DNA of 20,553 bases from Paludibacteraceae bacterium. Its GTDB lineage: Bacteria > Bacteroidota > Bacteroidia > Bacteroidales > Paludibacteraceae. This document shows positions 13,987 through 20,553 of the stretch, in pieces. The stretch lies in the NCBI GenBank assembly GCA_017648235.1, contig JAGCIZ010000038.1:1-20553 (forward strand), read 5' to 3'. The position numbers and the translations under genes were made by a program. Numbering within the stretch: the first letter of the stretch is position 1; every line of letters begins with the position of its first letter. Under the pieces are notes generated by a model. The model had not been told where the DNA came from. It saw nothing but the letters and a program-made list of their open reading frames with translations, and searched no databases.

Positions 13987-14571
13987 ATGGGAAAAAAGAA
14001 AGTTGAAGAGATCAATGCAAGTTCTACGGCTGACATTGCCTTTTTGTTACTTATCTTCTTCCTTGTAACAACAACAATGTCTGTGGACAAAGGGCTTTCA
14101 CGCCGTTTGCCACAACCTCTTCCTCCAAACATTGAAAAACCAAACATGGAGGTAAACAAACGTAACACATTCATTGTATTGTTGAATAGTAACAACCAAT
14201 TGCTTGTGCAAGGAGAGGTTATTGACGTAAAGGATTTGAGAGAAAAAGCAAAAACTTTCATCAAGAACGAATTTAACGATCCTAATCTTCCTAAACGAGA
14301 AGAGATTGACGTTGAATTTTTTGGAAAAGTAGAAGTTACAAAAGATCATATTATCTCTCTTCAGAATGACCGTTACACACAATATCAAGCGTATATTGAA
14401 GTTCAAAACGAATTAGTAGCGGCTTATAATGAATTGAGAAATGAGATTGCAAAAGAAAAATTCGGTGTAGCATACGATGCTTTAGATGAAGATCGTCAAA
14501 AAGCGATTCAAAAAATCTATCCTCAACGTATCTCAGAAGCCGAACCTAAAAATTATGGAGGGAAAAAATAA
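13987..14571 (+). CDS. exbD: ExbD/TolR-family protein, long form
   Basis: ExbD is the peptidoglycan-facing partner of ExbB. The 194-aa product has a short cytoplasmic N-terminus, one membrane helix (about residues 14-32) with the essential proton-carrying Asp16 in STADIAFLLLIFF, and a periplasmic domain. Compared with usual ExbD (about 140 aa) it carries an extra, strongly helical, charged segment from about residue 115 to the C-terminus (YIEVQNELVAAYNELRNEIA), possibly a coiled coil. The stop codon overlaps the next start as TAATG, so the two exbD genes are translationally coupled. Confidence 0.92.
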   Translation: MGKKKVEEINASSTADIAFLLLIFFLVTTTMSVDKGLSRRLPQPLPPNIEKPNMEVNKRNTFIVLLNSNNQLLVQGEVIDVKDLREKAKTFIKNEFNDPNLPKREEIDVEFFGKVEVTKDHIISLQNDRYTQYQAYIEVQNELVAAYNELRNEIAKEKFGVAYDALDEDRQKAIQKIYPQRISEAEPKNYGGKK

Positions 14572-15041
14572 TGGCAAAGATTAGAAAAAAAGGTGGCAAA
14601 GATTTGCCAGCGATTAGTACAGCATCATTACCTGACATTATTTTTATGCTTTTGTTCTTCTTTATGACAGTAACTTCTATGAAAGAAGTAACTTATATGG
14701 TTACTATCCGTCCACCAGAAGCTACAGAACTACAAAAGTTGGAAAAGAAAACACTTGTTCGTTACATTTATATGGGAGAACCAAAACGCGAATACCAAAA
14801 AGCTTATGGTTCAGAAACTCGTATTCAATTGGACGATGCTTTTGCCGATATCAATCAGTTGGAAGAATACGTAGTTCGTGAACGTAGTGCAATGAAAGAA
14901 GAAGATCAAAATTTATTGACTATTTCGATTAAAGCCGACAAAGATACTCGTATGGGTATAGTAACTGATGTTAAGCAAGCACTTCGCCGTGCATATGCCT
15001 TAAAAATCAATTACGCGGCTGTACAAAGAACAGAATATTAA
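14571..15041 (+). CDS. exbD: ExbD/TolR-family protein, second copy
   Basis: The 156-aa product is a second, diverged ExbD. The membrane helix (about 20-37) contains the critical Asp22 in SLPDIIFMLLFFFM. The periplasmic domain ends with a typical ExbD fold segment: ISIKADKDTRMGIVTDVKQALRRAYALKINYA. It shows little direct similarity to the upstream copy outside the helix, so the pair may form a heteromer. It overlaps the first exbD by one base and is the last gene of the operon, which ends in an intrinsic terminator. Confidence 0.93.
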   Translation: MAKIRKKGGKDLPAISTASLPDIIFMLLFFFMTVTSMKEVTYMVTIRPPEATELQKLEKKTLVRYIYMGEPKREYQKAYGSETRIQLDDAFADINQLEEYVVRERSAMKEEDQNLLTISIKADKDTRMGIVTDVKQALRRAYALKINYAAVQRTEY

Positions 15042-15064
15042 AAAAAGTTTTTCTTCTTATAGAG

Positions 15065-15097
15065 AAAACACTCTTGACAAATCAAGAGTGTTTTTTT
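15065..15097 (+). terminator. Intrinsic terminator of the exbB-exbD operon
   Basis: A 13-bp stem (15065-15077 with 15082-15094, core ACACTCTTGA/TCAAGAGTGT) closes a CAAA tetraloop and runs straight into a T-tract (TTTTTTTATT). It lies 23 nt after the exbD stop and before the ackA promoter. Confidence 0.93.
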
Positions 15098-15164
15098 ATT
15101 GACAAAACTTTGTTATTTTTTTGCAAAAGATCAACATATAAAACATTCTTAAATTTTTATTGAC

Positions 15165-15172
15165 TAATTTTG
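15165..15172 (+). promoter_or_regulatory. -7 element for ackA
   Basis: TAATTTTG is an exact TAnnTTTG match, 38 nt before the ackA ATG, giving a leader of about 30 nt. The -33 TTTG is not evident at the normal spacing. Confidence 0.5.
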
Positions 15173-15210
15173 CAATACTTTACAAAAAACATATAATTCA
15201 CAAATAAAAC

Positions 15211-16407
15211 ATGAAAATTCTAGTTCTTAATTGCGGCAGTTCGTCTATCAAGTACAAACTCTTTCAGATGAGTACCAAACAAGTTTTGGCACAAGGTGGT
15301 ATTGAAAAAATTGGAATGGATGATTCATTTCTGAAAATAACTCTCTCAAGTGATGAAAAAGTAATCCTTAAAAAGGAAATACAAGAGCACACATCGGGCA
15401 TTGAGTTCATTCTAGAAATGTTAACAGATTCTAAATATGGATGTTTGCAATCTCTTAATGAGATTGACGCAGTAGGACACCGAATTGTTCATGGTGGAGA
15501 AAAGTTCAACCAATCTGTAGTCATTACACAGGAAGTTATTGACAAAGTAAAAGCTTGTATAGATATTGCTCCTCTACACAATCCTGCAAATTTGAAAGGA
15601 ATTGAGGCTATATCAAAACTTCTACCTTCATTACCACAAGTTGGAGTTTTCGATACAGCTTTTCATCAAACTATGCCTGATTATGCATATATGTATGCAT
15701 TACCATATGAGTTTTATCTAAAATATGGTATCCGCCGTTATGGTTTTCACGGCACTAGTCATCGTTACGTATCAAAACGCGCATGCGACTTCTTAGGAGT
15801 TGATTATAAAAACTCAAAAATCATAACAGCGCATATTGGAAATGGAGGTTCTATAACAGCGATAAATAATGGTGAGTCTGTTGACACCTCCATGGGATTA
15901 ACTCCAGTTGAAGGTCTAATGATGGGGACTCGTTCTGGCGATGTCGATTTAGGAGTTATTACATACCTAATGAAAAAAGAAGAAATGAGTGTTGACAATA
16001 TTGCCAATATCATCAACAAAAAAAGTGGATTATTAGGAGTTTCTGGAGTATCAAGTGACATGAGAGATATTGACAATGCCATTGCAGAAGGGAACAAACG
16101 TGCAAAATTGGCATTAGAAATGTATTGTTATCATGTAAAAAAATATATAGGTTCGTACGCAGCCGCACTAAATGGAGTTGATGTTATTGTCTTCACAGGA
16201 GGAGTTGGAGAAAATCAAACTCCACTACGTCAACAAATTTGCGAAGGGTTGAGTTATTTAGGAATAGAATGTGACACTGAAATCAATAAAATGGCAAGAG
16301 GCGTCGAAGCTGAAATCTCCACCAAAAACTCTAAAGTTCGTGTTGTAGTTATTCCTACGGACGAAGAACTAATGATTGCTAGTGATACTTTAGCATTGAT
16401 AAAATAA
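15211..16407 (+). CDS. ackA: Acetate kinase
   Basis: Acetate kinase interconverts acetyl phosphate plus ADP with acetate plus ATP, the ATP-yielding end step of acetate fermentation. The 398-aa product is full length and aligns by position with the Methanosarcina thermophila enzyme: Asn7, Arg91, His123, Asp148, His180 and Arg241 fall at the same numbers, and a Glu in PTDEELMIA (385/386) matches the metal-binding Glu384. Both acetokinase signatures are present (LVLNCGSSSIKYKL and MGLTPVEGLMMGTRSGDVD). The usual partner pta is not adjacent; the next gene, 19 nt downstream, is a carbamoyltransferase. Both are probably transcribed from one promoter. Confidence 0.98.
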   Translation: MKILVLNCGSSSIKYKLFQMSTKQVLAQGGIEKIGMDDSFLKITLSSDEKVILKKEIQEHTSGIEFILEMLTDSKYGCLQSLNEIDAVGHRIVHGGEKFNQSVVITQEVIDKVKACIDIAPLHNPANLKGIEAISKLLPSLPQVGVFDTAFHQTMPDYAYMYALPYEFYLKYGIRRYGFHGTSHRYVSKRACDFLGVDYKNSKIITAHIGNGGSITAINNGESVDTSMGLTPVEGLMMGTRSGDVDLGVITYLMKKEEMSVDNIANIINKKSGLLGVSGVSSDMRDIDNAIAEGNKRAKLALEMYCYHVKKYIGSYAAALNGVDVIVFTGGVGENQTPLRQQICEGLSYLGIECDTEINKMARGVEAEISTKNSKVRVVVIPTDEELMIASDTLALIK

Positions 16408-16426
16408 AACAAACTTCATTAAGAGA

Positions 16427-17374
16427 ATGAAATCATTTACAAACGTAAAAGACCTTGGCGACCTAAATGAGGCAATAAAAGAAGCACTTGAAATAAAACA
16501 AAATCGTTTTTCCTACAAACATATAGGAGAGAACAAAACATTATTGATGGTGTTTTTTAACTCAAGTTTACGAACAAGATTGAGTACCCAAAAAGCAGGA
16601 ATGAACTTGGGAATGAACACAATTGTTTTAGACGTTAACCAAGGTGCTTGGAAATTGGAAACAGAGCGAGGTGTAATTATGGACGGGGATAAACCAGAGC
16701 ATCTGCTTGAAGCAATTCCTGTTATGGGTTGCTACTGCGATGTTATTGGCGTTCGTTCTTTTGCGCAATTTGAGAGCAAAACATTCGACTACGAAGAAAC
16801 CATATTGAATCAATTTATTCGCTATTCTGGGAAGCCTGTTTTCAGCATGGAAGCTGCTACAGGGCATCCTCTTCAAGCTTTTGCTGATTTGATTACAATT
16901 GAAGAATATAAGAAAACAGAACGCCCCAAAGTAGTACTAACATGGGCACCCCATCCAAGAGCGCTTCCTCAGGCAGTTCCAAATTCTTTTGCAGACTTTA
17001 TGAATGAAGCAAATGTTGAGTTTGTAATTACTCACCCAAAAGGATACGAACTTGACGAGAAATTTGTTCGTGGTGCAAGAGTTGAATACAATCAAGAAAA
17101 AGCATTTGAAGGTGCAGATTTTATTTATGCGAAAAATTGGGCTGCATACCAAGATCCAAACTATGGAAAAATTCTTTCACAAGATAGGTCTTGGACTGTG
17201 GACTCTGCAAAAATGAATCTAACCAATAATGCTTACTTTATGCATTGCTTGCCCGTAAGACGTAATATGATTGTTTCTGATGATGTTATAGAATCTCCAC
17301 AATCGCTAGTTATCCCTGAGGCAGCCAATAGAGAGATTTCAGCACAAACAGTTCTAAAGCGGTTATTACAATAA
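16427..17374 (+). CDS. argF': N-succinylornithine carbamoyltransferase
   Basis: The enzyme transfers the carbamoyl group to N-succinyl-L-ornithine in the succinylated arginine pathway described in Bacteroides. The 315-aa product has the carbamoyl-phosphate loop as FFNSSLRTRLS (44-54), HPLQ (147-150) and the C-terminal HCLPVRRN (273-280). Residue 90 is Pro (DGDKPEHLL). In B. fragilis the enzyme with Pro90 prefers the succinylated substrate, whereas the Xanthomonas N-acetylornithine enzyme has Glu at this site, and changing Pro90 to Glu switches preference. Trp75 in QGAWKLE is also typical of this branch. Ordinary OTCase (with SxRT and DxxxSMG) is excluded. Other arg genes are not nearby; it follows ackA by 19 nt. 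Confidence 0.93.
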   Translation: MKSFTNVKDLGDLNEAIKEALEIKQNRFSYKHIGENKTLLMVFFNSSLRTRLSTQKAGMNLGMNTIVLDVNQGAWKLETERGVIMDGDKPEHLLEAIPVMGCYCDVIGVRSFAQFESKTFDYEETILNQFIRYSGKPVFSMEAATGHPLQAFADLITIEEYKKTERPKVVLTWAPHPRALPQAVPNSFADFMNEANVEFVITHPKGYELDEKFVRGARVEYNQEKAFEGADFIYAKNWAAYQDPNYGKILSQDRSWTVDSAKMNLTNNAYFMHCLPVRRNMIVSDDVIESPQSLVIPEAANREISAQTVLKRLLQ

Positions 17375-17415
17375 AAAACAACTTTTCCCTAACCCAAAGG
17401 TTTCATAGCTATTTG

Positions 17416-17423
17416 TAACTTTG
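17416..17423 (+). promoter_or_regulatory. -7 element for tRNA-Pro and the downstream operon
   Basis: TAACTTTG is an exact TAnnTTTG match, ending 11 nt before the tRNA. No good TTTG is seen at -33. It is the only promoter-like site before the lipoprotein-acyltransferase-glycosyltransferase genes. Confidence 0.5.
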
Positions 17424-17434
17424 CATTAGGGAGA

Positions 17435-17507
17435 CGAGATGTAGCACAGTTGGTAGCGCGCCACGTTCGGGACGTGGAGGCCGCAGGTTCAAGTCCTGTC
17501 ATCTCGA
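17435..17507 (+). tRNA. tRNA-Pro(CGG)
   Basis: The 73-nt cloverleaf has acceptor CGAGATG/CATCTCG, anticodon arm CCACG-TTCGGGA-CGTGG with anticodon CGG (reads CCG), T-arm GCAGG-TTCAAGT-CCTGT and discriminator A. C1 is typical of tRNA-Pro. CCA is not encoded (CAT follows). In the D-stem GCAC/GCGC, pair 12-23 is A-C where a G-C pair is usual. The lipoprotein gene starts 21 nt after its 3' end with no terminator between. Confidence 0.96.
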
Positions 17508-17528
17508 CATTAAAAATCTACTAGTGTA

Positions 17529-17780
17529 ATGAAAAAGATATTTCTTTTTGCTTTTTTATCATCAATACTTTTTTTTTCGTGTGACAACGAGAAATATTGT
17601 TGGCGTTGTACAACAACCACGATGGCTACAATTGACACATTAGGCCATAGAATGAGATTTGACACCATCTGCTACAAAACTAGTAGAGAAATAAAACGCT
17701 ATGAAAGAGCGCACACAAATAAACCTACGGGATTAATTGGTGTAAATGTGGGAACTGAAACAAAATGTGAAAAGTACTGA
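17529..17780 (+). CDS. Small cysteine-containing lipoprotein, unknown function
   Basis: The 83-aa product has a type II signal peptide with lipobox LFFSC; Cys18 would be lipidated, giving a mature protein of 66 aa that starts CDNEKYCWRC. Besides the lipid Cys there are Cys24 and Cys27 (CWRC), Cys48 and Cys80, four cysteines that could form two disulphides outside the cytoplasm. Asp after the lipid Cys (position +2) has an unclear sorting meaning in Bacteroidetes. I do not recognise a family. It is the first protein gene after tRNA-Pro and ends 5 nt before the acyltransferase gene, so it is cotranscribed with envelope genes. Confidence 0.8.
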   Translation: MKKIFLFAFLSSILFFSCDNEKYCWRCTTTTMATIDTLGHRMRFDTICYKTSREIKRYERAHTNKPTGLIGVNVGTETKCEKY

Positions 17781-17785
17781 TTTTT

Positions 17786-18925
17786 ATGGATATTTATAAT
17801 TTTGATGAAATTCGTCCGTTTAACTCTTCGGAATTACCAGCAGCTTTTGCTGAATTAATGAAAAATGAAGTTGTTCAATCATTCGTACAACAAATTTTTC
17901 CGCAAGTTCCATTGAACATTATTGAAACTCAACTTCAACAAATAAAAACAAGTTATGAGTTTCAAAAGTTATTTGTTTATCCTGCAATCAATACTTTTCT
18001 AAAAAAAATATCTAGTGGATTAACTTTTTCCGGATTAGAAAATTTAGATAAAAACAAGGCATATCTATTTATAACAAACCATCGAGATATTGTACTTGAC
18101 TCTGCACTTTTGAACTTTATATTAATGCACAATAAGTTCAATACCACAGAAATAGCCATTGGAGATAATCTGCTCATAAAAGATTGGATAAAAACATTGG
18201 TGAAAATAAATAGAAGTTTTATTATTCAACGCAATGCCCCTATTAGACAAATGGTAGAGATTCTTAATCGCCAATCCGCATACATACGTCAAACTATTAC
18301 TGAAAGAAATCAGTCAATATGGATTGCTCAACGCGAAGGAAGAGCCAAGGATTCCAACGACGTTACTCAGGAGAGTATTCTAAAAATGTTTGCTTTGAAT
18401 GGAACAAAATCTTTTAATGAAAATTTGCAAGAATTACACATCTGCCCAATTTCTATTTCCTACGAATACGACCCTTGTGACTACCTAAAGGCGAAAGAAT
18501 TTCAACAAAAAAGAGATGACAGCAATTTCAAAAAATCACAAGCCGATGATATGGAAAATATGGGAGTCGGTATAAATGGATTCAAAGGTAAAATTCATTT
18601 TCATTTTTGTGGAGAAATTTCTGACAAAATAGCTCAAATTACTGGGAATAAAAATGAGCAATGCGAACAAATTGCACAACTCATTGATAAAAATATCCAT
18701 GCCAACTATTCTATTTATGAGTGCAACAAAATTGCTTACGATTTGCTTTTGAATACAAATAAATATGCAAAAGAATATTCTACAGAAGAGAAGCAAAAAT
18801 TTGAGGCATTCATAAACAATAAAATTGAACGTATAGAACTTGAGTCTAAAGATATTGATTTCTTAAGAACAAGAATTCTTGAAATGTATGCCAATGTGCT
18901 CATAAACTACGAGAAAGCACATTAG
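17786..18925 (+). CDS. Glycerolipid acyltransferase-like protein (PlsC/PlsB type)
   Basis: The 379-aa product resembles the glycerol-phosphate and lysophospholipid acyltransferases that move acyl groups onto glycerolipids at the inner membrane. The active-site block is LFITNHRDIVLDSALLNF (His99, Asp105), followed by FIIQRN (145-150), the acceptor-binding segment WIAQREGRAKDS (about 179-190) and PISISYEYDPCD (221-232), in the order of motifs I-IV of this family. The spacing between His and Asp is five residues (HX5D) instead of the usual HX4D. No clear membrane helix is seen. Long charged helical regions lie at both ends. It sits between the lipoprotein and a glycosyltransferase in one operon. 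The exact substrate is not predictable. Confidence 0.8.
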   Translation: MDIYNFDEIRPFNSSELPAAFAELMKNEVVQSFVQQIFPQVPLNIIETQLQQIKTSYEFQKLFVYPAINTFLKKISSGLTFSGLENLDKNKAYLFITNHRDIVLDSALLNFILMHNKFNTTEIAIGDNLLIKDWIKTLVKINRSFIIQRNAPIRQMVEILNRQSAYIRQTITERNQSIWIAQREGRAKDSNDVTQESILKMFALNGTKSFNENLQELHICPISISYEYDPCDYLKAKEFQQKRDDSNFKKSQADDMENMGVGINGFKGKIHFHFCGEISDKIAQITGNKNEQCEQIAQLIDKNIHANYSIYECNKIAYDLLLNTNKYAKEYSTEEKQKFEAFINNKIERIELESKDIDFLRTRILEMYANVLINYEKAH

Positions 18926-18941
18926 ACCCGCTCCCAAAAAG

Positions 18942-19922
18942 ATGAAAAATGTTTTTTTGGAACAGAAAATAAAACAATTTAAAAACAAACGTATTCTTAT
19001 TGCTCCTCTCGACTGGGGAATTGGGCATGCAACGCGTTGTGTACCAATAATAAGGTCGCTAATATTGAATCAAAATAAAGTAATTATTGCGGCGAGTGGA
19101 GCAGCTTTAGCATTCCTTCAAAAAGAATTTCCGGAACAAGAGTTTTTTGAATGGCATTCGTATGACATAAGATATTCCTCGTCAAAAACACAAACATGGG
19201 TAATTCTTCGCCAAATTCCAAAAATCCTATGGAGAATTTACAAAGAACACCTTTTTCTAAAAAAGATTATCAAAGATAAAAGTATAGAAATCGTTATTTC
19301 CGACAACAGATTTGGATTATGGAGCAGAGAGATTAAATCCATCTATCTCACACATCAAATTATGATAAAAATGCCCCATCGATTATCAATCCTTGAGCAT
19401 CTTTTCTATTCTCTTCACAAATTTATTATAGAAAAATACGATGAATGTTGGATACCTGATTTTGAAGGAGAGGACAATCTATCAGGCGACTTATCCCACA
19501 AATACCCAACTCCCGAAAATACCTCATTCATTGGAATTCTTTCTCGTTTTGAGAAAAAAGAATACTCATCAATATCTCCTTATCAAAATCTCGTACTAAT
19601 TTCCGGTCCAGAGCCTCAACGTACGATATTTGAAAAAGAAATGATAGAGAAATTTCAGCAAACTGAGGAATCTACTATTATTATCTCAGGAAAACCAGCA
19701 AACTCCACTTTCCTTCAAACTAACAATATTACCATAAAATCACACCTTGAAAGCGAAGAACTAGCATTCCTCATTCAAACGACACCGAATATCTTTTGTC
19801 GTTCTGGCTACTCAACACTAATGGATCTTAAAATACTAGATAGGAAAGCTACCTTATATCCTACTCCTGGACAAACAGAACAAGAGTATCTTGCAAAAAA
19901 GATGAGAGGAGAGGTAAACTAA
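18942..19922 (+). CDS. MurG-like (GT28-type) glycosyltransferase, apparently shortened at the C-terminus
   Basis: The 326-aa product has a GT-B layout: an N-terminal domain opening with ILIAPLDWGIGHATRC (residues 18-33), the glycine-rich loop of this group, and a C-terminal domain with LVLISGPEPQRTIFEKE, SGKPANST and the nucleotide-sugar end motif FCRSGYSTLMDL then PTPGQTEQEYLA (307-318). Only eight residues follow. In the related proteins I recall, roughly 30 more residues close the fold, so this copy looks truncated; this is inference. The stop overlaps that of the convergent serS by 4 bases (19919-19922). It is 16 nt after the acyltransferase gene, suggesting a joint role in envelope glycolipid synthesis. 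Donor and acceptor are unknown. Confidence 0.8.
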   Translation: MKNVFLEQKIKQFKNKRILIAPLDWGIGHATRCVPIIRSLILNQNKVIIAASGAALAFLQKEFPEQEFFEWHSYDIRYSSSKTQTWVILRQIPKILWRIYKEHLFLKKIIKDKSIEIVISDNRFGLWSREIKSIYLTHQIMIKMPHRLSILEHLFYSLHKFIIEKYDECWIPDFEGEDNLSGDLSHKYPTPENTSFIGILSRFEKKEYSSISPYQNLVLISGPEPQRTIFEKEMIEKFQQTEESTIIISGKPANSTFLQTNNITIKSHLESEELAFLIQTTPNIFCRSGYSTLMDLKILDRKATLYPTPGQTEQEYLAKKMRGEVN

Positions 19923-20553
19923 TTTATTTCTTCAAATCCACAATAAGGAATCAATGCTTTTGGTATTCTTATGCCGTTCTCTGTTTGGTTATTTTCCAAA
20001 AGTGCAGCAAAAATTCGTGGCAAAGCCAAAGCACTACCATTAAGTGTATGGCACAGTTCTGTTTTTCCGTCCGCTTTTTTGTACCTACACTTCAAACGAT
20101 TTGCTTGATAACTCTCGAAGTTAGACACTGAGCTTACCTCCAACCAACGTTTTTGAGCAGCAGAGTAAACCTCAAAGTCGAAACAAAGTGCAGCAGTAAA
20201 ACTCATATCGCCACCACAAAGACGCAAAATACGATAAGGCAACTCCAATTTTTGCAACAAGCCCTCAACGTGATCAAGCATCTCTTGATGCGACGTACTT
20301 GAATGTTCAGGAGTATCAATTCTAACAATCTCTATTTTTGAAAATTCGTGCAAACGATTGAGTCCTCTAACATCTTTGCCATAGCTACCTGCCTCGCGAC
20401 GGAAACATTGCGTATAAGCACAATTCTTAATAGGTAATTCCTTTTCGTTCAAGATAACATCACGATAGATATTTGTAACAGGAACTTCTGCCGTTGGAAT
20501 CAAATACAAATCATCCAATTGACAATGGTACATTTGACCTTCTTTGTCGGGCA
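19919..20553 (-). CDS. serS: Seryl-tRNA synthetase, C-terminal part (cut by the window edge)
   Basis: SerRS charges tRNA-Ser with serine. The visible part is the last ~211 codons; the reading frame stays open to the right edge (PDKEGQ before the internal Met at 20533), so the N-terminal coiled-coil arm and motif 1 lie outside. Present are LYLIPTAEVPVTN, the motif 2 region CFRREAGSYGKDVRGLNRLHEFSK, and motif 3 NGSALALPRIFAALLENNQ with the class II Arg. The end, IPKALIPYCGFEEIN, is the normal C-terminus. The stop TAG overlaps the glycosyltransferase stop. Confidence 0.97.
   Translation of the reverse strand, partial: PDKEGQMYHCQLDDLYLIPTAEVPVTNIYRDVILNEKELPIKNCAYTQCFRREAGSYGKDVRGLNRLHEFSKIEIVRIDTPEHSSTSHQEMLDHVEGLLQKLELPYRILRLCGGDMSFTAALCFDFEVYSAAQKRWLEVSSVSNFESYQANRLKCRYKKADGKTELCHTLNGSALALPRIFAALLENNQTENGIRIPKALIPYCGFEEIN

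Noticed and set aside
17386..17432. Seven-base inverted repeat TCCCTAA/TTAGGGA around the tRNA-Pro promoter
   Set aside because: The arms are 33 nt apart and enclose the promoter; no T-tract follows, and a match of this size is expected by chance.
1..20553. Mobile elements, CRISPR arrays, toxin-antitoxin or phage defence genes
   Set aside because: No transposase, integrase, spaced repeats or defence domains could be found among the reading frames or gaps.

Overview
The window is AT-rich chromosomal DNA from a member of the Bacteroidota, probably the order Bacteroidales. Four things support this. The str and S10-spc ribosomal clusters run together with no tuf gene between fusA and rpsJ. Promoter-like sites match the Bacteroidetes TTTG / TAnnTTTG pattern. 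The ornithine carbamoyltransferase homologue carries Pro90, typical of the N-succinylornithine enzyme of Bacteroides. Most starts lack a strong Shine-Dalgarno sequence. Species cannot be named from the sequence alone.

Region 1 (1-10301, minus strand) is one long translation operon read right to left: rpsL, rpsG, fusA, rpsJ, rplC, rplD, rplW, rplB, rpsS, rplV, rpsC, rplP, rpmC, rpsQ, rplN, rplX, rplE, rpsN, rpsH, continuing off the left edge. A good promoter lies just upstream of rpsL (10359-10387). The largest internal gaps are rpsL-rpsG (119 nt, two small hairpins), fusA-rpsJ (93 nt, a 14-bp hairpin) and rpsN-rpsH (66 nt, a short hairpin). All are candidate regulatory or processing sites.

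Region 2 (10302-12652) holds small independent units: a DUF2490-type exported protein, an orphan ECF sigma factor with its own promoter, a convergent guanine deaminase (guaD), and tRNA-Ser(GGA) divergent from guaD.

Region 3 (12703-15097) is a proton-channel operon: exbB, a four-helix membrane protein, and two different exbD genes, closed by a strong intrinsic terminator. No tonB is present. The operon begins 50 nt after tRNA-Ser without an evident promoter of its own.

Region 4 (15165-17374) pairs acetate kinase (ackA) with N-succinylornithine carbamoyltransferase (argF'), behind one promoter-like element.

Region 5 (17416-19922) begins with tRNA-Pro(CGG) and runs directly into a small lipoprotein, a lysophospholipid-type acyltransferase and a MurG-like glycosyltransferase, so it looks like an envelope operon. 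The glycosyltransferase ends early and overlaps the convergent serS gene by 4 bases. serS is cut by the right edge.

I see no mobile element, CRISPR array, rRNA, phage gene or defence system, and no gene-free stretch over 300 bases. The window is mostly ordinary housekeeping DNA. The best leads are the intercistronic RNA structures in the ribosomal operon, the tRNA-led operons, the truncated glycosyltransferase and the odd acyltransferase motif.
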